Assembly: GCF_003815775.1 (NCBI RefSeq)
Contig: NZ_CP033926.1
Coordinates: 4,650,001-4,714,000 of the forward strand
Length of the DNA stretch: 64,000 nucleotides
From: Chryseobacterium joostei
GTDB lineage: Bacteria; Bacteroidota; Bacteroidia; Flavobacteriales; Weeksellaceae
Reading direction: 5' to 3'
This document shows, in pieces, positions 16,696 to 26,281 of the stretch (within the stretch, counting starts at the first letter, position 1; the number at the start of each line of letters is the position of its first letter). Position numbers and translations under genes: made by a program. Under the pieces are notes generated by a model. It was given only the letters and a program-made list of their open reading frames with translations. It did no database searches and was not told the DNA's origin.

Positions 16696-18768
16696 TTAAT
16701 ATTGTAGCATTTCTTCTATCTTCTTGGAAAGCTTTTCAGCATTTGGAAGCATTTCCTTTTCCAGTACCAGGTTAATAGGAACAGCGGGTACATCCAGAGA
16801 TCCCATTGTTTCTACCGGAGCATCCAGATATTTGAAACAGTTCTTAGAGATTCTATGTGCAAAAGCTTCTGCAAAGGAGTTGTTAAGTTGTTCTTCCGTT
16901 AGAACAATACATTTACCATGCACTTTTACTCTTTCAAAAACAAGTTCTTCATCCAAAGGAATTAAAGTTCTTAAATCAATTACTTCAACTCGTCCATTGA
17001 AATTCTTAACGGCTTCTTTTGCCCAATAAACTCCCATTCCGTAGGTAACTACTAATAAGGTTCTTCCTTTTTCGGTTTCGTTTTTGTCTGCTTCAATCAC
17101 TACTTTTCCTTTTCCAAATGGAAGAACATAATCTTCGGCAGGTTCAATGGTTTTAGCATCCTCGGTTCCCGGAACTTTGCTCCAGTATAATCCTTTGTGC
17201 TCAAGCATAATCACGGGGTTCGGATCGTAGTAAGCTGCTTTCAATAATCCCTTGAAGTCTGCAGCGTTGCTTGGGTAGGCTATTTTGATCCCTTTTATAT
17301 TGGCTAAAATGCTTTCCACACTTCCGCTATGATAAGGGCCTCCACCGCCGTATGCTCCAATTGGAACACGGATAATATTGCTTACAGGGAATTTTCCCTG
17401 GCTTAAATAGCTTGATTTTGAAATTTCTGTAATTAGCTGATTGATTCCCGGGTAAATATAATCTGCAAACTGAACTTCAACAATAGGCTTTAATCCTACA
17501 GCACTCATTCCTGCTGTAGAACCTATAATGTAAGCTTCCTGAATTGCCGTATTGAAAACTCTTTTGCTTCCAAATTTTTTACCCAAGGTAACGGTTTCAC
17601 GGAAAACTCCACCGATTCTTTCTCCTACATCCTGTCCGTATAGAATAGCTTCAGGATGCTTCCACATCAATTCCTGTATAGCATGGATGGCTGCGTCTAC
17701 CATTACAATCTTTTCTCCGTTTGCAGGTTCACGTGTTCCGGCCTCCTCAGTAATGGGAGTAGGAGCGAAAATGTGCTGCATTACGCTATCTGGTTTTGGG
17801 TCTTCAGCATTTTTGGCTCTTTCAAAAGCTTCTTCAGCTTCAAGACGCGCTTTCTTTGTAATCTGTTTTAAAAGATCTTCGTCAGTTCCTGTTTCAAGCA
17901 ATTGCTTTCTAAGAATTTCTCCCGGATCTTTCGCTCTATGTTTAATTAAGTCTTCCTCGTCTCTATAGAATTCTCTTCTTACTCCTGAAGTGTGGTGGCC
18001 AATCAATACAGTTTTTGCACAAACAACTAGGGGCTTTCTTTCTGTTCTCACAAAGTCTACCGCTTTTTTCATGGCTTCAAAACTTTCTACAAAATCAGTT
18101 CCGTCCACTCTCATTCTGCTTAATCCTGTAAATCCTGCTACAAAATCATAGGCATCACAGGTTCTGGCTTCTTCTTTGGTTACTGAAATTCCCCATTCAT
18201 TATCCTGAACAAGAAATATAATAGGGAGTTGATGTAATGCTGCAAATTGTAATGCTTCACTTACTTCTCCTTCTGTTACGGAATTATCACCAAGGCTACA
18301 GATTACAACAGGGTTGTTTTCAAAATTCTGAAGTTTGAATTCCTGAATGTATTTTATTCCCTGTGCAACACCGGTAGTAGGAATAGTCTGCATTCCTGTT
18401 GCAGAACTTTGGTGGATGATCTTTGGCTTGTTTTCATCTCTGCTGGATGGGTGAGAATAATAAGATCTACCTCCTGAAAAAGGATCTTCAGCTTTAGCCA
18501 ATAATTGAAGCATAAGTTGGTACGGTTCAAAACCAATTCCTAAAAGAATACTTTCATCTCTGTAGTAAGGAGATACCCAGTCTTCTTTTTTTAATTGGTA
18601 AGCGGTTGCTAACTGAATGGCTTCATGGCCTCTTGATGTACTATGAACGTATTTGCAGATATTTCTGTTTTCTTCGTAAATATCAGCCATAGCTTTGGCA
18701 AGCATCATGTGATTGTACGCTTTAAGTAAAATATCCTGAGAAACTTTTTCGTGAAGTGTATTTTCCAT
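16696..18768 (-). CDS. Branched-chain 2-oxoacid dehydrogenase E1, alpha-beta fusion
   Basis: This is the thiamine-diphosphate decarboxylase of a 2-oxoacid dehydrogenase complex, with both subunits in one chain. Residues 1 to about 340 are E1 alpha: the TPP motif GDNSVTEGEVSEALQFAALH ends near NEWGISV, and RREFYRDEEDLIKHRAKDPGE is the phosphorylation-loop region. From about 355 to the end is E1 beta, including EAILYGQDVG and QFADYIYPGINQL. The type fits branched-chain 2-oxoacids from Val/Leu/Ile, which also feed iso-fatty-acid synthesis in flavobacteria; E2 and E3 are elsewhere. I take ATG 18766-18768 (MENTLHEKV, 690 residues) as start. A TTG at 18795 would extend it 9 residues but overlaps the promoter box and touches a palindrome. 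Confidence 0.9.
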   Translation of the reverse strand: MENTLHEKVSQDILLKAYNHMMLAKAMADIYEENRNICKYVHSTSRGHEAIQLATAYQLKKEDWVSPYYRDESILLGIGFEPYQLMLQLLAKAEDPFSGGRSYYSHPSSRDENKPKIIHQSSATGMQTIPTTGVAQGIKYIQEFKLQNFENNPVVICSLGDNSVTEGEVSEALQFAALHQLPIIFLVQDNEWGISVTKEEARTCDAYDFVAGFTGLSRMRVDGTDFVESFEAMKKAVDFVRTERKPLVVCAKTVLIGHHTSGVRREFYRDEEDLIKHRAKDPGEILRKQLLETGTDEDLLKQITKKARLEAEEAFERAKNAEDPKPDSVMQHIFAPTPITEEAGTREPANGEKIVMVDAAIHAIQELMWKHPEAILYGQDVGERIGGVFRETVTLGKKFGSKRVFNTAIQEAYIIGSTAGMSAVGLKPIVEVQFADYIYPGINQLITEISKSSYLSQGKFPVSNIIRVPIGAYGGGGPYHSGSVESILANIKGIKIAYPSNAADFKGLLKAAYYDPNPVIMLEHKGLYWSKVPGTEDAKTIEPAEDYVLPFGKGKVVIEADKNETEKGRTLLVVTYGMGVYWAKEAVKNFNGRVEVIDLRTLIPLDEELVFERVKVHGKCIVLTEEQLNNSFAEAFAHRISKNCFKYLDAPVETMGSLDVPAVPINLVLEKEMLPNAEKLSKKIEEMLQY

Positions 18769-18774
18769 AGAAAG

Positions 18775-18782
18775 CAAATATA
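18775..18782 (-). promoter_or_regulatory. -7 promoter box of the E1 gene
   Basis: On the minus strand this is TATATTTG, an exact TAnnTTTG match, ending 6 nt before the E1 ATG. Transcription would then start at or just before the ATG, giving a very short or leaderless mRNA. The -33 position falls inside the palindrome at 18793-18820. Confidence 0.5.
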
Positions 18783-18792
18783 CATAAAAAAA

Positions 18793-18820
18793 CAAAATAC
18801 TAACAACTGTTAGTATTTTG
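18793..18820. promoter_or_regulatory. 28-bp palindromic operator candidate upstream of E1
   Basis: The arms CAAAATACTAACA and TGTTAGTATTTTG are perfectly complementary over 13 bp around a 2-nt spacer. The palindrome covers the expected -33 region of the E1 promoter. Its size and symmetry fit a TetR-type repressor site. No regulator gene is adjacent. Confidence 0.65.
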
Positions 18821-19108
18821 TAAGAAATTAATGTATTTACTGATTATTTGTTAATTATTTTTCACGGATATTTCTTTGTTGTTTTGTGTTCAGATGAGAT
18901 AATTTTCTTTTGTAATACATTGTTTATTAATTGTTTGTTTGCCTGGTGTTTTATTGGTGAAATAAAGGATGTGATGGTTAGAATAAAATAGAATAATTGA
19001 AATTAAAGGATCTACTATTATGGAGTTTGAATTGATGGCTGATACACCAATCACCGAATCTAAGCTGTAAATAGACTTATTGATAAAAATAAGGCTATAT
19101 AGTAAATA
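18821..19108. other. Long non-coding stretch between subtilase and E1 genes
   Basis: The non-coding gap runs from 18769 to 19165. Apart from the E1 control elements at one end and the subtilase terminator at the other, this T/G-rich DNA shows no recognisable gene or structure. A 16-codon ATG reading frame at 19020 is too short to call. Confidence 0.6.
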
Positions 19109-19143
19109 AAACAGACCATCGATAGGAGATCAATGGCCTGTTT
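19109..19143 (-). terminator. Terminator of the subtilase gene
   Basis: A 15-bp stem with two G-T pairs (AAACAGACCATCGAT against ATCAATGGCCTGTTT) and a 5-nt loop lies 23 bp past the stop codon. T-rich DNA follows on the minus strand. Confidence 0.8.
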
Positions 19144-19165
19144 AGGTTTTTTATGTGCTATAGGA

Positions 19166-21298
19166 TTATTCCTTAATCACTTTTTTAGTAACAACATCTT
19201 TTTCAGTTTTTACTTCAATGATGTAAATACCTTTTGTATATGATGATAAGTTAATTGCTTCTTTATCACTGTTGATATTTCCGCTCTGTAATTTCTTGCC
19301 AGATAGGTCATACACATTAAATGTAGATTTTTTAGGAGCATGTAGGATGTTTGTTACATCTTTAGTAATAGAAGGAGCAATAGCAAGGTTGCTTAAGGCA
19401 TTTGCAGCAGATTCCTTGGTTCCTAATACTTCGTTATGTCCTGTTACAATGATTGAGTAGTTTTGAGGAGTAGCAGCAGCCGGAACAGCATTGTTTAATA
19501 ACGTGCCTTTATGAGATATTTCAATTTTATAAGTTCTACCTGCTATTGGATTATCAATAACAACTTGTTCTACATTGTCTACCGTGTTATCTCCTTTTGT
19601 AGCAAGTGCCATTGGATTTTCAACATTAAGCTTCCAAGGAAGGTTTGTTGTATTGGTAGTTAAATCGGTTACTCTTACATCCAAGTCGTTTATTAATCTT
19701 GAAACTCTGTTATTGTAAAGATTATCCCACATGTTGGTAATATTGGTGAATTCTGGATCTATCCAAGAAATCGTTACCTTAAGTGGAGTACCTCCAGTTG
19801 CTTTAACAAATTTGGTATTGGTTGTGCCATTTGTTAATGTTTCATTGTTGAAAATAACAGTATTGTTAGATTTTCCTACTAATAATTCTGCTCCTTTTTT
19901 AGCATCAATGAATCCCCATCCGTACCATACATCTGGACCTACATTTCCTGCTTCAAGTGCTGAATGAACCATTAGAGTTTTTGAAGCGGCAGCGTTTAGT
20001 TCTGCGTTGTTGAATAATGTTTTATGGATTTGTGACCAAAGACCGATAATTCCTGCAACTTGAGGGGCTGCCATTGATGTACCACTGTTAATTTGCCATG
20101 ATAAGCTACCAGCTGTTGTTTCAGCAGTTGAAGCCATCCATATGTCTGTTCCAGGAGCTGAAATATCTGGTTTAATACCTCCATCATCTCTAGGTCCTGC
20201 ATTACTATATTCTGCTTTTACTACATCTGTAGCTGCAGTATATTTATAGTTATTTGTAGTAATAACATTCGTTGCTCCCACTACGATGATATTTTTAGCT
20301 AAAGAACCATATCCAATACAGTCGAATCCTTGTGCACAATTTGCTGCTGGTGCAGCACCGGCAGGATATAATTGAAAACCTGTAGCTGTTTGATAGTAGC
20401 TGGTTGTTGTTGTTCCTTGATAGCCCGGGCCATAATTATAGTAATTACCGGCTGATTTTACAATTGTATAAGATGGGTTATTGTAAACAATCGCATCATA
20501 TTGCTTATCATTTAGGTTATAAGTACCCATTTGGTCGTAGTTATTTCCTGAGATATAATTTCCATTCCAATACCATGCATTGGCAGGATAACCTGCAGAT
20601 GTTGTTCCATATGTCCAGCCTGGGTTCACACCATATGAGTGATTTGAAATTTTAGGTTGTGCAATTAATATTTTAGCGAAAACATCTGTTGGGGTAGTAG
20701 ATCCAGGTAATGTTGTTTGGGCAAACCTATATGAATCCATTGTTGAATTAATTGCAATGCCCATTGCATTTCCTTGCGCTACAATATTACCATTTTGATC
20801 TCTGCTTGTTAACGGTGAGCTTTTTGCGCCAATAATACTAGCTACCCCTGTTGCGTGGCTGCTATGAATGTTTGTATCCGCCTCTTTGTTTGTGATTCTT
20901 GCTGGGAGGTTATTAAATGCTTCGTGAGCAGCGTAAATTCTTCCTCCATCAAATATTGTATACTTTATTCCGTCTCCATTAAATGCTGTAGTAAGACCAT
21001 TTACTCCTCCGGCTGTAGTAAGTGCATCAACATTGTTGTTTTTGATTTGGTTTTGATCGTCAGCCTGATAGAAATTAGGAATATCACCACTGAAACCAGC
21101 AAGGTTCGCTCTAAGTTCGGTGATTAATTTTTGCGTTTCAGCATTTCTCGCATTTCCGAATCTTTTTGCAACATAAGAATCAAACTTTGCGCTGTTCTCT
21201 TTGTTTTGTTTTTCAAACTCTCTTTTTAATCCCTCATTGTTTTGTGCACTTAACATAGAAATAGCTAAAGTGCCAACCAAAAGTAAATGTTTCTTCAT
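19166..21298 (-). CDS. Secreted S8 (subtilisin-like) protease with T9SS sorting domain
   Basis: This extracellular serine protease has a signal peptide (MKKHLLLVGTLAISMLSAQ) and a subtilase domain. The probable triad is Asp117 (YTIFDGG), His148 (SSHATGVAS) and Ser408 (NSGTSMAAPQVAG). A beta-sandwich domain follows (about 490-620). The last 75 residues form a type A T9SS sorting domain (FNVYDLSGKKL, then YTKGIYIIEVKTE), which directs export and cell-surface attachment. The 710-residue chain looks intact and active. Substrate preference cannot be read from sequence. The gene stands alone with its own terminator. Confidence 0.93.
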   Translation of the reverse strand: MKKHLLLVGTLAISMLSAQNNEGLKREFEKQNKENSAKFDSYVAKRFGNARNAETQKLITELRANLAGFSGDIPNFYQADDQNQIKNNNVDALTTAGGVNGLTTAFNGDGIKYTIFDGGRIYAAHEAFNNLPARITNKEADTNIHSSHATGVASIIGAKSSPLTSRDQNGNIVAQGNAMGIAINSTMDSYRFAQTTLPGSTTPTDVFAKILIAQPKISNHSYGVNPGWTYGTTSAGYPANAWYWNGNYISGNNYDQMGTYNLNDKQYDAIVYNNPSYTIVKSAGNYYNYGPGYQGTTTTSYYQTATGFQLYPAGAAPAANCAQGFDCIGYGSLAKNIIVVGATNVITTNNYKYTAATDVVKAEYSNAGPRDDGGIKPDISAPGTDIWMASTAETTAGSLSWQINSGTSMAAPQVAGIIGLWSQIHKTLFNNAELNAAASKTLMVHSALEAGNVGPDVWYGWGFIDAKKGAELLVGKSNNTVIFNNETLTNGTTNTKFVKATGGTPLKVTISWIDPEFTNITNMWDNLYNNRVSRLINDLDVRVTDLTTNTTNLPWKLNVENPMALATKGDNTVDNVEQVVIDNPIAGRTYKIEISHKGTLLNNAVPAAATPQNYSIIVTGHNEVLGTKESAANALSNLAIAPSITKDVTNILHAPKKSTFNVYDLSGKKLQSGNINSDKEAINLSSYTKGIYIIEVKTEKDVVTKKVIKE

Positions 21299-21413
21299 AA
21301 TGGTTAGTAAAATATTAAAAATTGTAATTCATCAAATATATGATAAAATAATTAAATAAGTGGAATTATTAATAATTAAACATTGTTTTTGATTGAAAAT
21401 TTTCATATTATTT

Positions 21414-21501
21414 GTTTGTATTGGTTGTTTTCGTTTATTGTTTGAGATTGTTTTAATTTGTGAGTTTTTAAAATGATGTTTGCTGTTTGTATTGTTGTTT
21501 T
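21414..21501. repeat. T/G-rich leader with an imperfect direct repeat
   Basis: GTTTGTATTGGTTGTTTT (21414-21431) recurs as GTTTGTATTGTTGTTTT (21485-21501) in a strongly T/G-skewed stretch upstream of dnaE. It may be part of the dnaE 5' untranslated region. No function is evident. Confidence 0.4.
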
Positions 21502-21568
21502 AGACTATTTTTTGGAAAAAATGAAGTAACTTTACATTCTCTTTTTTATAAAAAAGTTAGAAAATTAT

Positions 21569-24500
21569 ATGTATTTAATTTTTGACACAGAAACAACCGG
21601 GTTACCTAAAAATTTTAACGCACCACTTTCAGATTCAGATAACTGGCCGAGAATGGTACAGATTGCATGGCAGGTACATGATGATGATGGTAATCTGATT
21701 GAAAATCAGGATTATATAATAAAACCTGAGGGATATGATATTCCCTTTAATGCTGCAAGAATTCACGGGATTACCACTAAAATTGCTAATGAAGAAGGGC
21801 GTGACCTTCAAGAAGTTTTGGAGGAATTTTCTGAAGTTCTTGAAAGGGTAAGGGTGGTTTCCGGGCATAATGTTGAGTTTGATTATAATATCGTAGGTGC
21901 GGAATTTTATAGGAAAAATTTAAAAGATAATCTTCAGGAAAAGCCAAAGGCTGATACCATGATTCTGGGAACCGACTACTGTAAGTTAGGCGGTGGAAGA
22001 GGAGGAAGATACAAGTCTCCAAAACTTGAAGAACTTTACGAAAAACTTTACGGAACTAAATTCGATGAAGCTCATAACGCTGCTGCAGACGTAAATGCCA
22101 CGGCACGGGTATTCTTTGAAATGATGAGGATTGGAATAGTTCCTGCAGAAATTCTGAAGATATCAGAAGATCAGCTGAGCTATTTCAGGAGCCTTTATCC
22201 TGATCCTATTAAACCTTTTGGGATTGTTATCCGTAGACAGGTTGCGGATTTTAATAATAAGAAAAAGCAGCAGGATTTTGGAAGTATCGATGAGATTGAT
22301 CTTGGGAAATATTTCAATTTTGACAATCACAGTGTTTTCTCAACATTAACGGCTACTTCAAGTATCAATGACTTGATTAAAAAGGCTTCTGATGAAAACT
22401 TTCCGGCTGTCGGAATGGTTGATTTGGGGAATATGATGGGTGCTTTCAAGTTTGTTTCCGCAGTAGAGGGAGCCAATGGAGACAGGGCAAAAAAACATAA
22501 AGAATATTTAGCAAAAAAACAGGAAGCGGAAGAAAATGGAACAGAATTTAATGAGGTAGAGCCTGTTTCAGAACCATTGATTCCAGTTGTAGGCTGTGAA
22601 TTTTATATTTCAGACCGCTATGAGCAAAAGCAGTTTACCAAGGATGATCCGGATAGAAGGACGCAGGTTGTGCTTTTAGCAAAAGATTTTAATGGATATA
22701 AAAATCTGGCGAAACTTTCGAGTATTGGATTTTTGAAAGGATTTTACTTTGGGGTTCCTAGGATAAGCCGTGAATTAATAGCTCAGTACAAAGAAGGAAT
22801 TATTGCTTTAACTTCGGGGATTCTTGGAGATATTCCTGATGCCATCCTAAATACGGGTGAGCAAAAGGGAGAGGAGCTTTTCAAATGGTGGAAAGATACT
22901 TTTGAAGATGATTTTTATGTTCAGATTCAGAATCATAAATTGCCTGAAGAAGAGCATTTAAATGAAGTTCTCCTGTATTTTGCAGATAAATATAATGTAA
23001 AAATTTTGGCCCAAAACCAAACTTTTTACACCAATAAAGATGATGCTAATATTCAGGATATTGTAAGTTGTATTAAAGATGGTGAAAAGCTTTCAACTCC
23101 TATTGGAAAAGGATTTGGTAAGAGAAGAGGCCTTTCAACAGGAGAATATTACATTAAGAATTCTCATGAAATAAAAGAGGCCTTTTTAGCCTATCCTGAT
23201 GCGTTTGAAGCCTATGATGAGTTTTTTGCAAAATTTAAACCTTATACATTAAAAAGAGATGTACTTCTTCCAAAGTTTGATATCCCGCAAGAGTTTATTC
23301 ATGCAGAAGATGAGGTAGATGGCGGGAAGAGAGGTGAGATGGCTTATCTTACCCATTTGACTTATGAAGGAGCAAGAAAAAGATATGGTGTTGATGGAAT
23401 TACGGATGAAATAAAAGAACGTCTAGACTTTGAATTGGAGGTAATTGCCAATACGGGGTATCCGGGGTATTTCCTTATTGTACAGGATTTCTGTAATGAG
23501 GCCCGTAAAATGGGGGTTTGGGTAGGTCCCGGAAGAGGATCCGCTGCCGGATCTGCGGTAGCTTATTGTATTGGAATTACAAATGTTGACCCTATTAAGT
23601 ATGATCTCCTTTTTGAGAGATTCCTGAATCCGGAAAGGGTTTCGATGCCCGATATTGATATTGACTTCGATGATGAAGGGAGAGATAGGGTTATTAAATG
23701 GGTAATTGATAAATACGGGCAAAGCCAGGTAGCACAGATTATTACCTATTCTGTATTAGGTGGAAAGTCTGCCATTAAAGATGCGGGAAGAGTATTGGAT
23801 GTTCCAATCCCGGATACCAATAATATTGCCAAGTTAATCCCATCAACACCGGGAATGAACATTGCAAAAGCATTGGCAAAATATGATAAACTAAAACCGG
23901 AAGAACAAATGCTTGTTGATGAGATGAGATATGTTCTTGAAAGTCCTGATGATTCACGCCACGGAGTTTTAGCGAGTGCTAAAAAAATGGAAGGCTGTAT
24001 CAGGAATACCGGAATTCATGCCTGTGGTGTAATTATCACACCGGAAGATGTGAGTAATCTGGTGCCTGTGACTATTGCTGCTAAGGATGCGGATATTTTA
24101 GTGTCTCAGTTTGACAACTCAGTAGCAGAAAGTGCCGGCCTTCTGAAAATGGACTTCCTTGGGCTTAGAACATTAACAATCATTAAAGATGCTCTAAAGC
24201 TTGTAAAAGCAAGATATGGGTTGGATATTGATCCTGATGAAATTCCATTGGATGATACTAAGACCTATCAATTATTTAAAGAAGGAAGAACGGTTGGTAT
24301 TTTCCAGTATGAAAGTCCCGGGATGCAAAAGTACATGAGGGAGCTTAAGCCTACGGTTTTTGCTGACCTTATTGCCATGAATGCACTGTATCGCCCAGGT
24401 CCAATTAAGTATATTCCAAACTTTATTAACAGAAAGCATGGAGTTGAAGAGATTGTATATGACTTACCAGAAACAGAAGAATATTTAAAGGAAACCTACG

Positions 24501-26236
24501 GAATTACCGTTTATCAGGAGCAGGTAATGCTTTTGTCCCAGAAACTTGCCAACTTTACAAAAGGTGAGGCAGATACCCTGAGAAAGGCCATGGGTAAAAA
24601 GCAGATTGATGTTCTTAATAAAATGTATCCTAAATTTATAGAAGGAGGTAGAAAAAATAACCTGAATGAAGAAAGACTTGAAAAAATTTGGAACGACTGG
24701 AAAGCCTTTGCAGAATATGCATTCAACAAATCTCACTCTACCTGCTATGCCTTTATTGCTTATCAAACTGCCTATTTAAAAGCAAATTATCCCGCTGAAT
24801 ATATGGCAAGTGTAATGAGTAATAACATTAATAATACGGATTCGATTACCATGTTTATGGAGGATTGTAAAAGTATGGGGGTTGATGTTTTAGGTCCTGA
24901 TGTGAATGAATCTCAATATAAATTCTCTGTAAACGAAAAAGGACAGATTCGTTTTGGTTTAGGTGCTATCAAGGGAATTGGTGAAGGGCCAAGTGAAGCG
25001 ATTACAAGAGAGCGAAGAAATGGAAGATTTAAGGATGTTTATGATTTTTTTGAAAGAATAATGCCTTCTCATATGAATAAAAGAGTAGCGGAAAGTTTAG
25101 TGCTGGCCGGTGCTTTTGATGAATTGGGTTCTTTCCACAGAGGTCAGTATTTTGATATTGATATGGCTGGAAGAACTAATTTGGAAAGGCTAATCAGGTA
25201 TGGACAAAGCTTTCAGGAAAGTAAAAATGAGATGGAACATTCTCTGTTTGCTGATTTTGCAGATGAGGTACAGATTGAGCAGCCAAAATTAGCACCTTGT
25301 CCGGAATGGCCAAATATGCATAAATTAAACAAAGAAAAAGAAACTATAGGATTCTATCTTTCGGCTCATCCATTGGATGAATTTAAGTACCAGTTTCAGT
25401 TTATGCAGGGACGACTTTCCAAGAAGTCTGTTCTGGAAAAAGAAGAAGAGGAAAAGGTAACTACAGATGAAGCTCCTTTGTTGGAACAGGATTCACAAGA
25501 TGAAACTGTAGATCTTACAGAGATTGTTTCTGATGAATTGTCTGTGGGAGAAGAAGAAGTAATAGAAGAGTTGACAAAAAAAGCAGAACCAAAGGGAACT
25601 TTTGGATTTTTGAATCTTGATGAGGTGGATGCTTATAAGGAACAAGCTTTTGCCAATAAACCTGAAGAGTTATTTGAGGAAAAAAAGAAAGACTGGAAAA
25701 CACTTCAAAAAGAAAGAGAAAATGGTGGCGGTGGAAAAGAATATACTGTTGCAGGTTTAATTACAGAATATAGAGTTCAGGATGGTTTCAGAAGTGGTGA
25801 AAAAGTAGCTTTTGTTACCTTGGAGGATTATTCAGGGTCTTATTCCTTTAGGCTAGGGGACAGGGATTATATGAGATTGAAAGAAAAGCTTGAAGTTCAG
25901 AGATTTGTTATATTCAAAATAAAATTTGCTCAGGTAAAGGACGGGCGTGTTTTTGTGAATGTAAATGATGTGATAGAGCTTCAGGAAGCTTTTGAAAGAT
26001 TTGCTAAAAGTATTTCTCTTGTAATGGATGTGATGGATGTAAGACCAGAAGATCTGGACTTTTTCAGAGCAGTGCTGGATAGAAATAAAGGAAGTCAAAA
26101 GCTGAAATTCTTTATTAAAAATATTGATGATGACTCTCATATTGAGGTTCAGTCTATGAAGCATTCCGTAGATTTAAATGGCGATTTGATCAAAGAAATA
26201 CAATTACTCAATAAATATGAATTCTATTTGAATTAA
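21569..26236 (+). CDS. dnaE: DNA polymerase III alpha subunit with N-terminal proofreading exonuclease
   Basis: This is the replicative polymerase. The 1555-residue chain starts with a DEDDh 3'-5' exonuclease: Asp6/Glu8 (FDTETTG), Asp105 (HNVEFD), His169/Asp174 (HNAAADVNATA). A PHP domain follows (about 250-560), in which the usual metal ligands look lost: the family HLHSxYS is NHSVFS here and the TDHGN segment reads VDLGNM. The polymerase core has GPGRGSAAGS and the catalytic PDIDIDF (Asp695, 697, 699 region), plus a third Asp in KMDFLGL (Asp862). An acidic insert of about 70 residues (near 1290-1360) precedes the OB fold (from about 1390). The fused exonuclease resembles DnaQ, so proofreading may be built in. 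A strong terminator follows. Confidence 0.96.
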   Translation: MYLIFDTETTGLPKNFNAPLSDSDNWPRMVQIAWQVHDDDGNLIENQDYIIKPEGYDIPFNAARIHGITTKIANEEGRDLQEVLEEFSEVLERVRVVSGHNVEFDYNIVGAEFYRKNLKDNLQEKPKADTMILGTDYCKLGGGRGGRYKSPKLEELYEKLYGTKFDEAHNAAADVNATARVFFEMMRIGIVPAEILKISEDQLSYFRSLYPDPIKPFGIVIRRQVADFNNKKKQQDFGSIDEIDLGKYFNFDNHSVFSTLTATSSINDLIKKASDENFPAVGMVDLGNMMGAFKFVSAVEGANGDRAKKHKEYLAKKQEAEENGTEFNEVEPVSEPLIPVVGCEFYISDRYEQKQFTKDDPDRRTQVVLLAKDFNGYKNLAKLSSIGFLKGFYFGVPRISRELIAQYKEGIIALTSGILGDIPDAILNTGEQKGEELFKWWKDTFEDDFYVQIQNHKLPEEEHLNEVLLYFADKYNVKILAQNQTFYTNKDDANIQDIVSCIKDGEKLSTPIGKGFGKRRGLSTGEYYIKNSHEIKEAFLAYPDAFEAYDEFFAKFKPYTLKRDVLLPKFDIPQEFIHAEDEVDGGKRGEMAYLTHLTYEGARKRYGVDGITDEIKERLDFELEVIANTGYPGYFLIVQDFCNEARKMGVWVGPGRGSAAGSAVAYCIGITNVDPIKYDLLFERFLNPERVSMPDIDIDFDDEGRDRVIKWVIDKYGQSQVAQIITYSVLGGKSAIKDAGRVLDVPIPDTNNIAKLIPSTPGMNIAKALAKYDKLKPEEQMLVDEMRYVLESPDDSRHGVLASAKKMEGCIRNTGIHACGVIITPEDVSNLVPVTIAAKDADILVSQFDNSVAESAGLLKMDFLGLRTLTIIKDALKLVKARYGLDIDPDEIPLDDTKTYQLFKEGRTVGIFQYESPGMQKYMRELKPTVFADLIAMNALYRPGPIKYIPNFINRKHGVEEIVYDLPETEEYLKETYGITVYQEQVMLLSQKLANFTKGEADTLRKAMGKKQIDVLNKMYPKFIEGGRKNNLNEERLEKIWNDWKAFAEYAFNKSHSTCYAFIAYQTAYLKANYPAEYMASVMSNNINNTDSITMFMEDCKSMGVDVLGPDVNESQYKFSVNEKGQIRFGLGAIKGIGEGPSEAITRERRNGRFKDVYDFFERIMPSHMNKRVAESLVLAGAFDELGSFHRGQYFDIDMAGRTNLERLIRYGQSFQESKNEMEHSLFADFADEVQIEQPKLAPCPEWPNMHKLNKEKETIGFYLSAHPLDEFKYQFQFMQGRLSKKSVLEKEEEEKVTTDEAPLLEQDSQDETVDLTEIVSDELSVGEEEVIEELTKKAEPKGTFGFLNLDEVDAYKEQAFANKPEELFEEKKKDWKTLQKERENGGGGKEYTVAGLITEYRVQDGFRSGEKVAFVTLEDYSGSYSFRLGDRDYMRLKEKLEVQRFVIFKIKFAQVKDGRVFVNVNDVIELQEAFERFAKSISLVMDVMDVRPEDLDFFRAVLDRNKGSQKLKFFIKNIDDDSHIEVQSMKHSVDLNGDLIKEIQLLNKYEFYLN

Positions 26237-26256
26237 AATTACTGATACAATTGATT

Positions 26257-26281
26257 AAAAAGTGGCTTTTTGCCACTTTTT
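26257..26281 (+). terminator. Terminator of dnaE
   Basis: 10-bp arms (AAAAAGTGGC/GCCACTTTTT) with a T5 loop and a following T run lie 21 bp past the stop. Confidence 0.93.

Noticed and set aside
17552..17968. 138-codon frame opposite the E1 gene
   Set aside because: Antisense to a highly conserved enzyme. It is a codon-usage shadow.
18769..18795. N-terminal extension of E1 from a TTG
   Set aside because: The extension overlaps the TATATTTG box and abuts the palindrome, and its residues do not look like the family.
19020..19070. 16-codon frame (MEFELMADTP...) in the gap upstream of the E1 gene
   Set aside because: Too short, no flanking signals, and no recognised parent gene.
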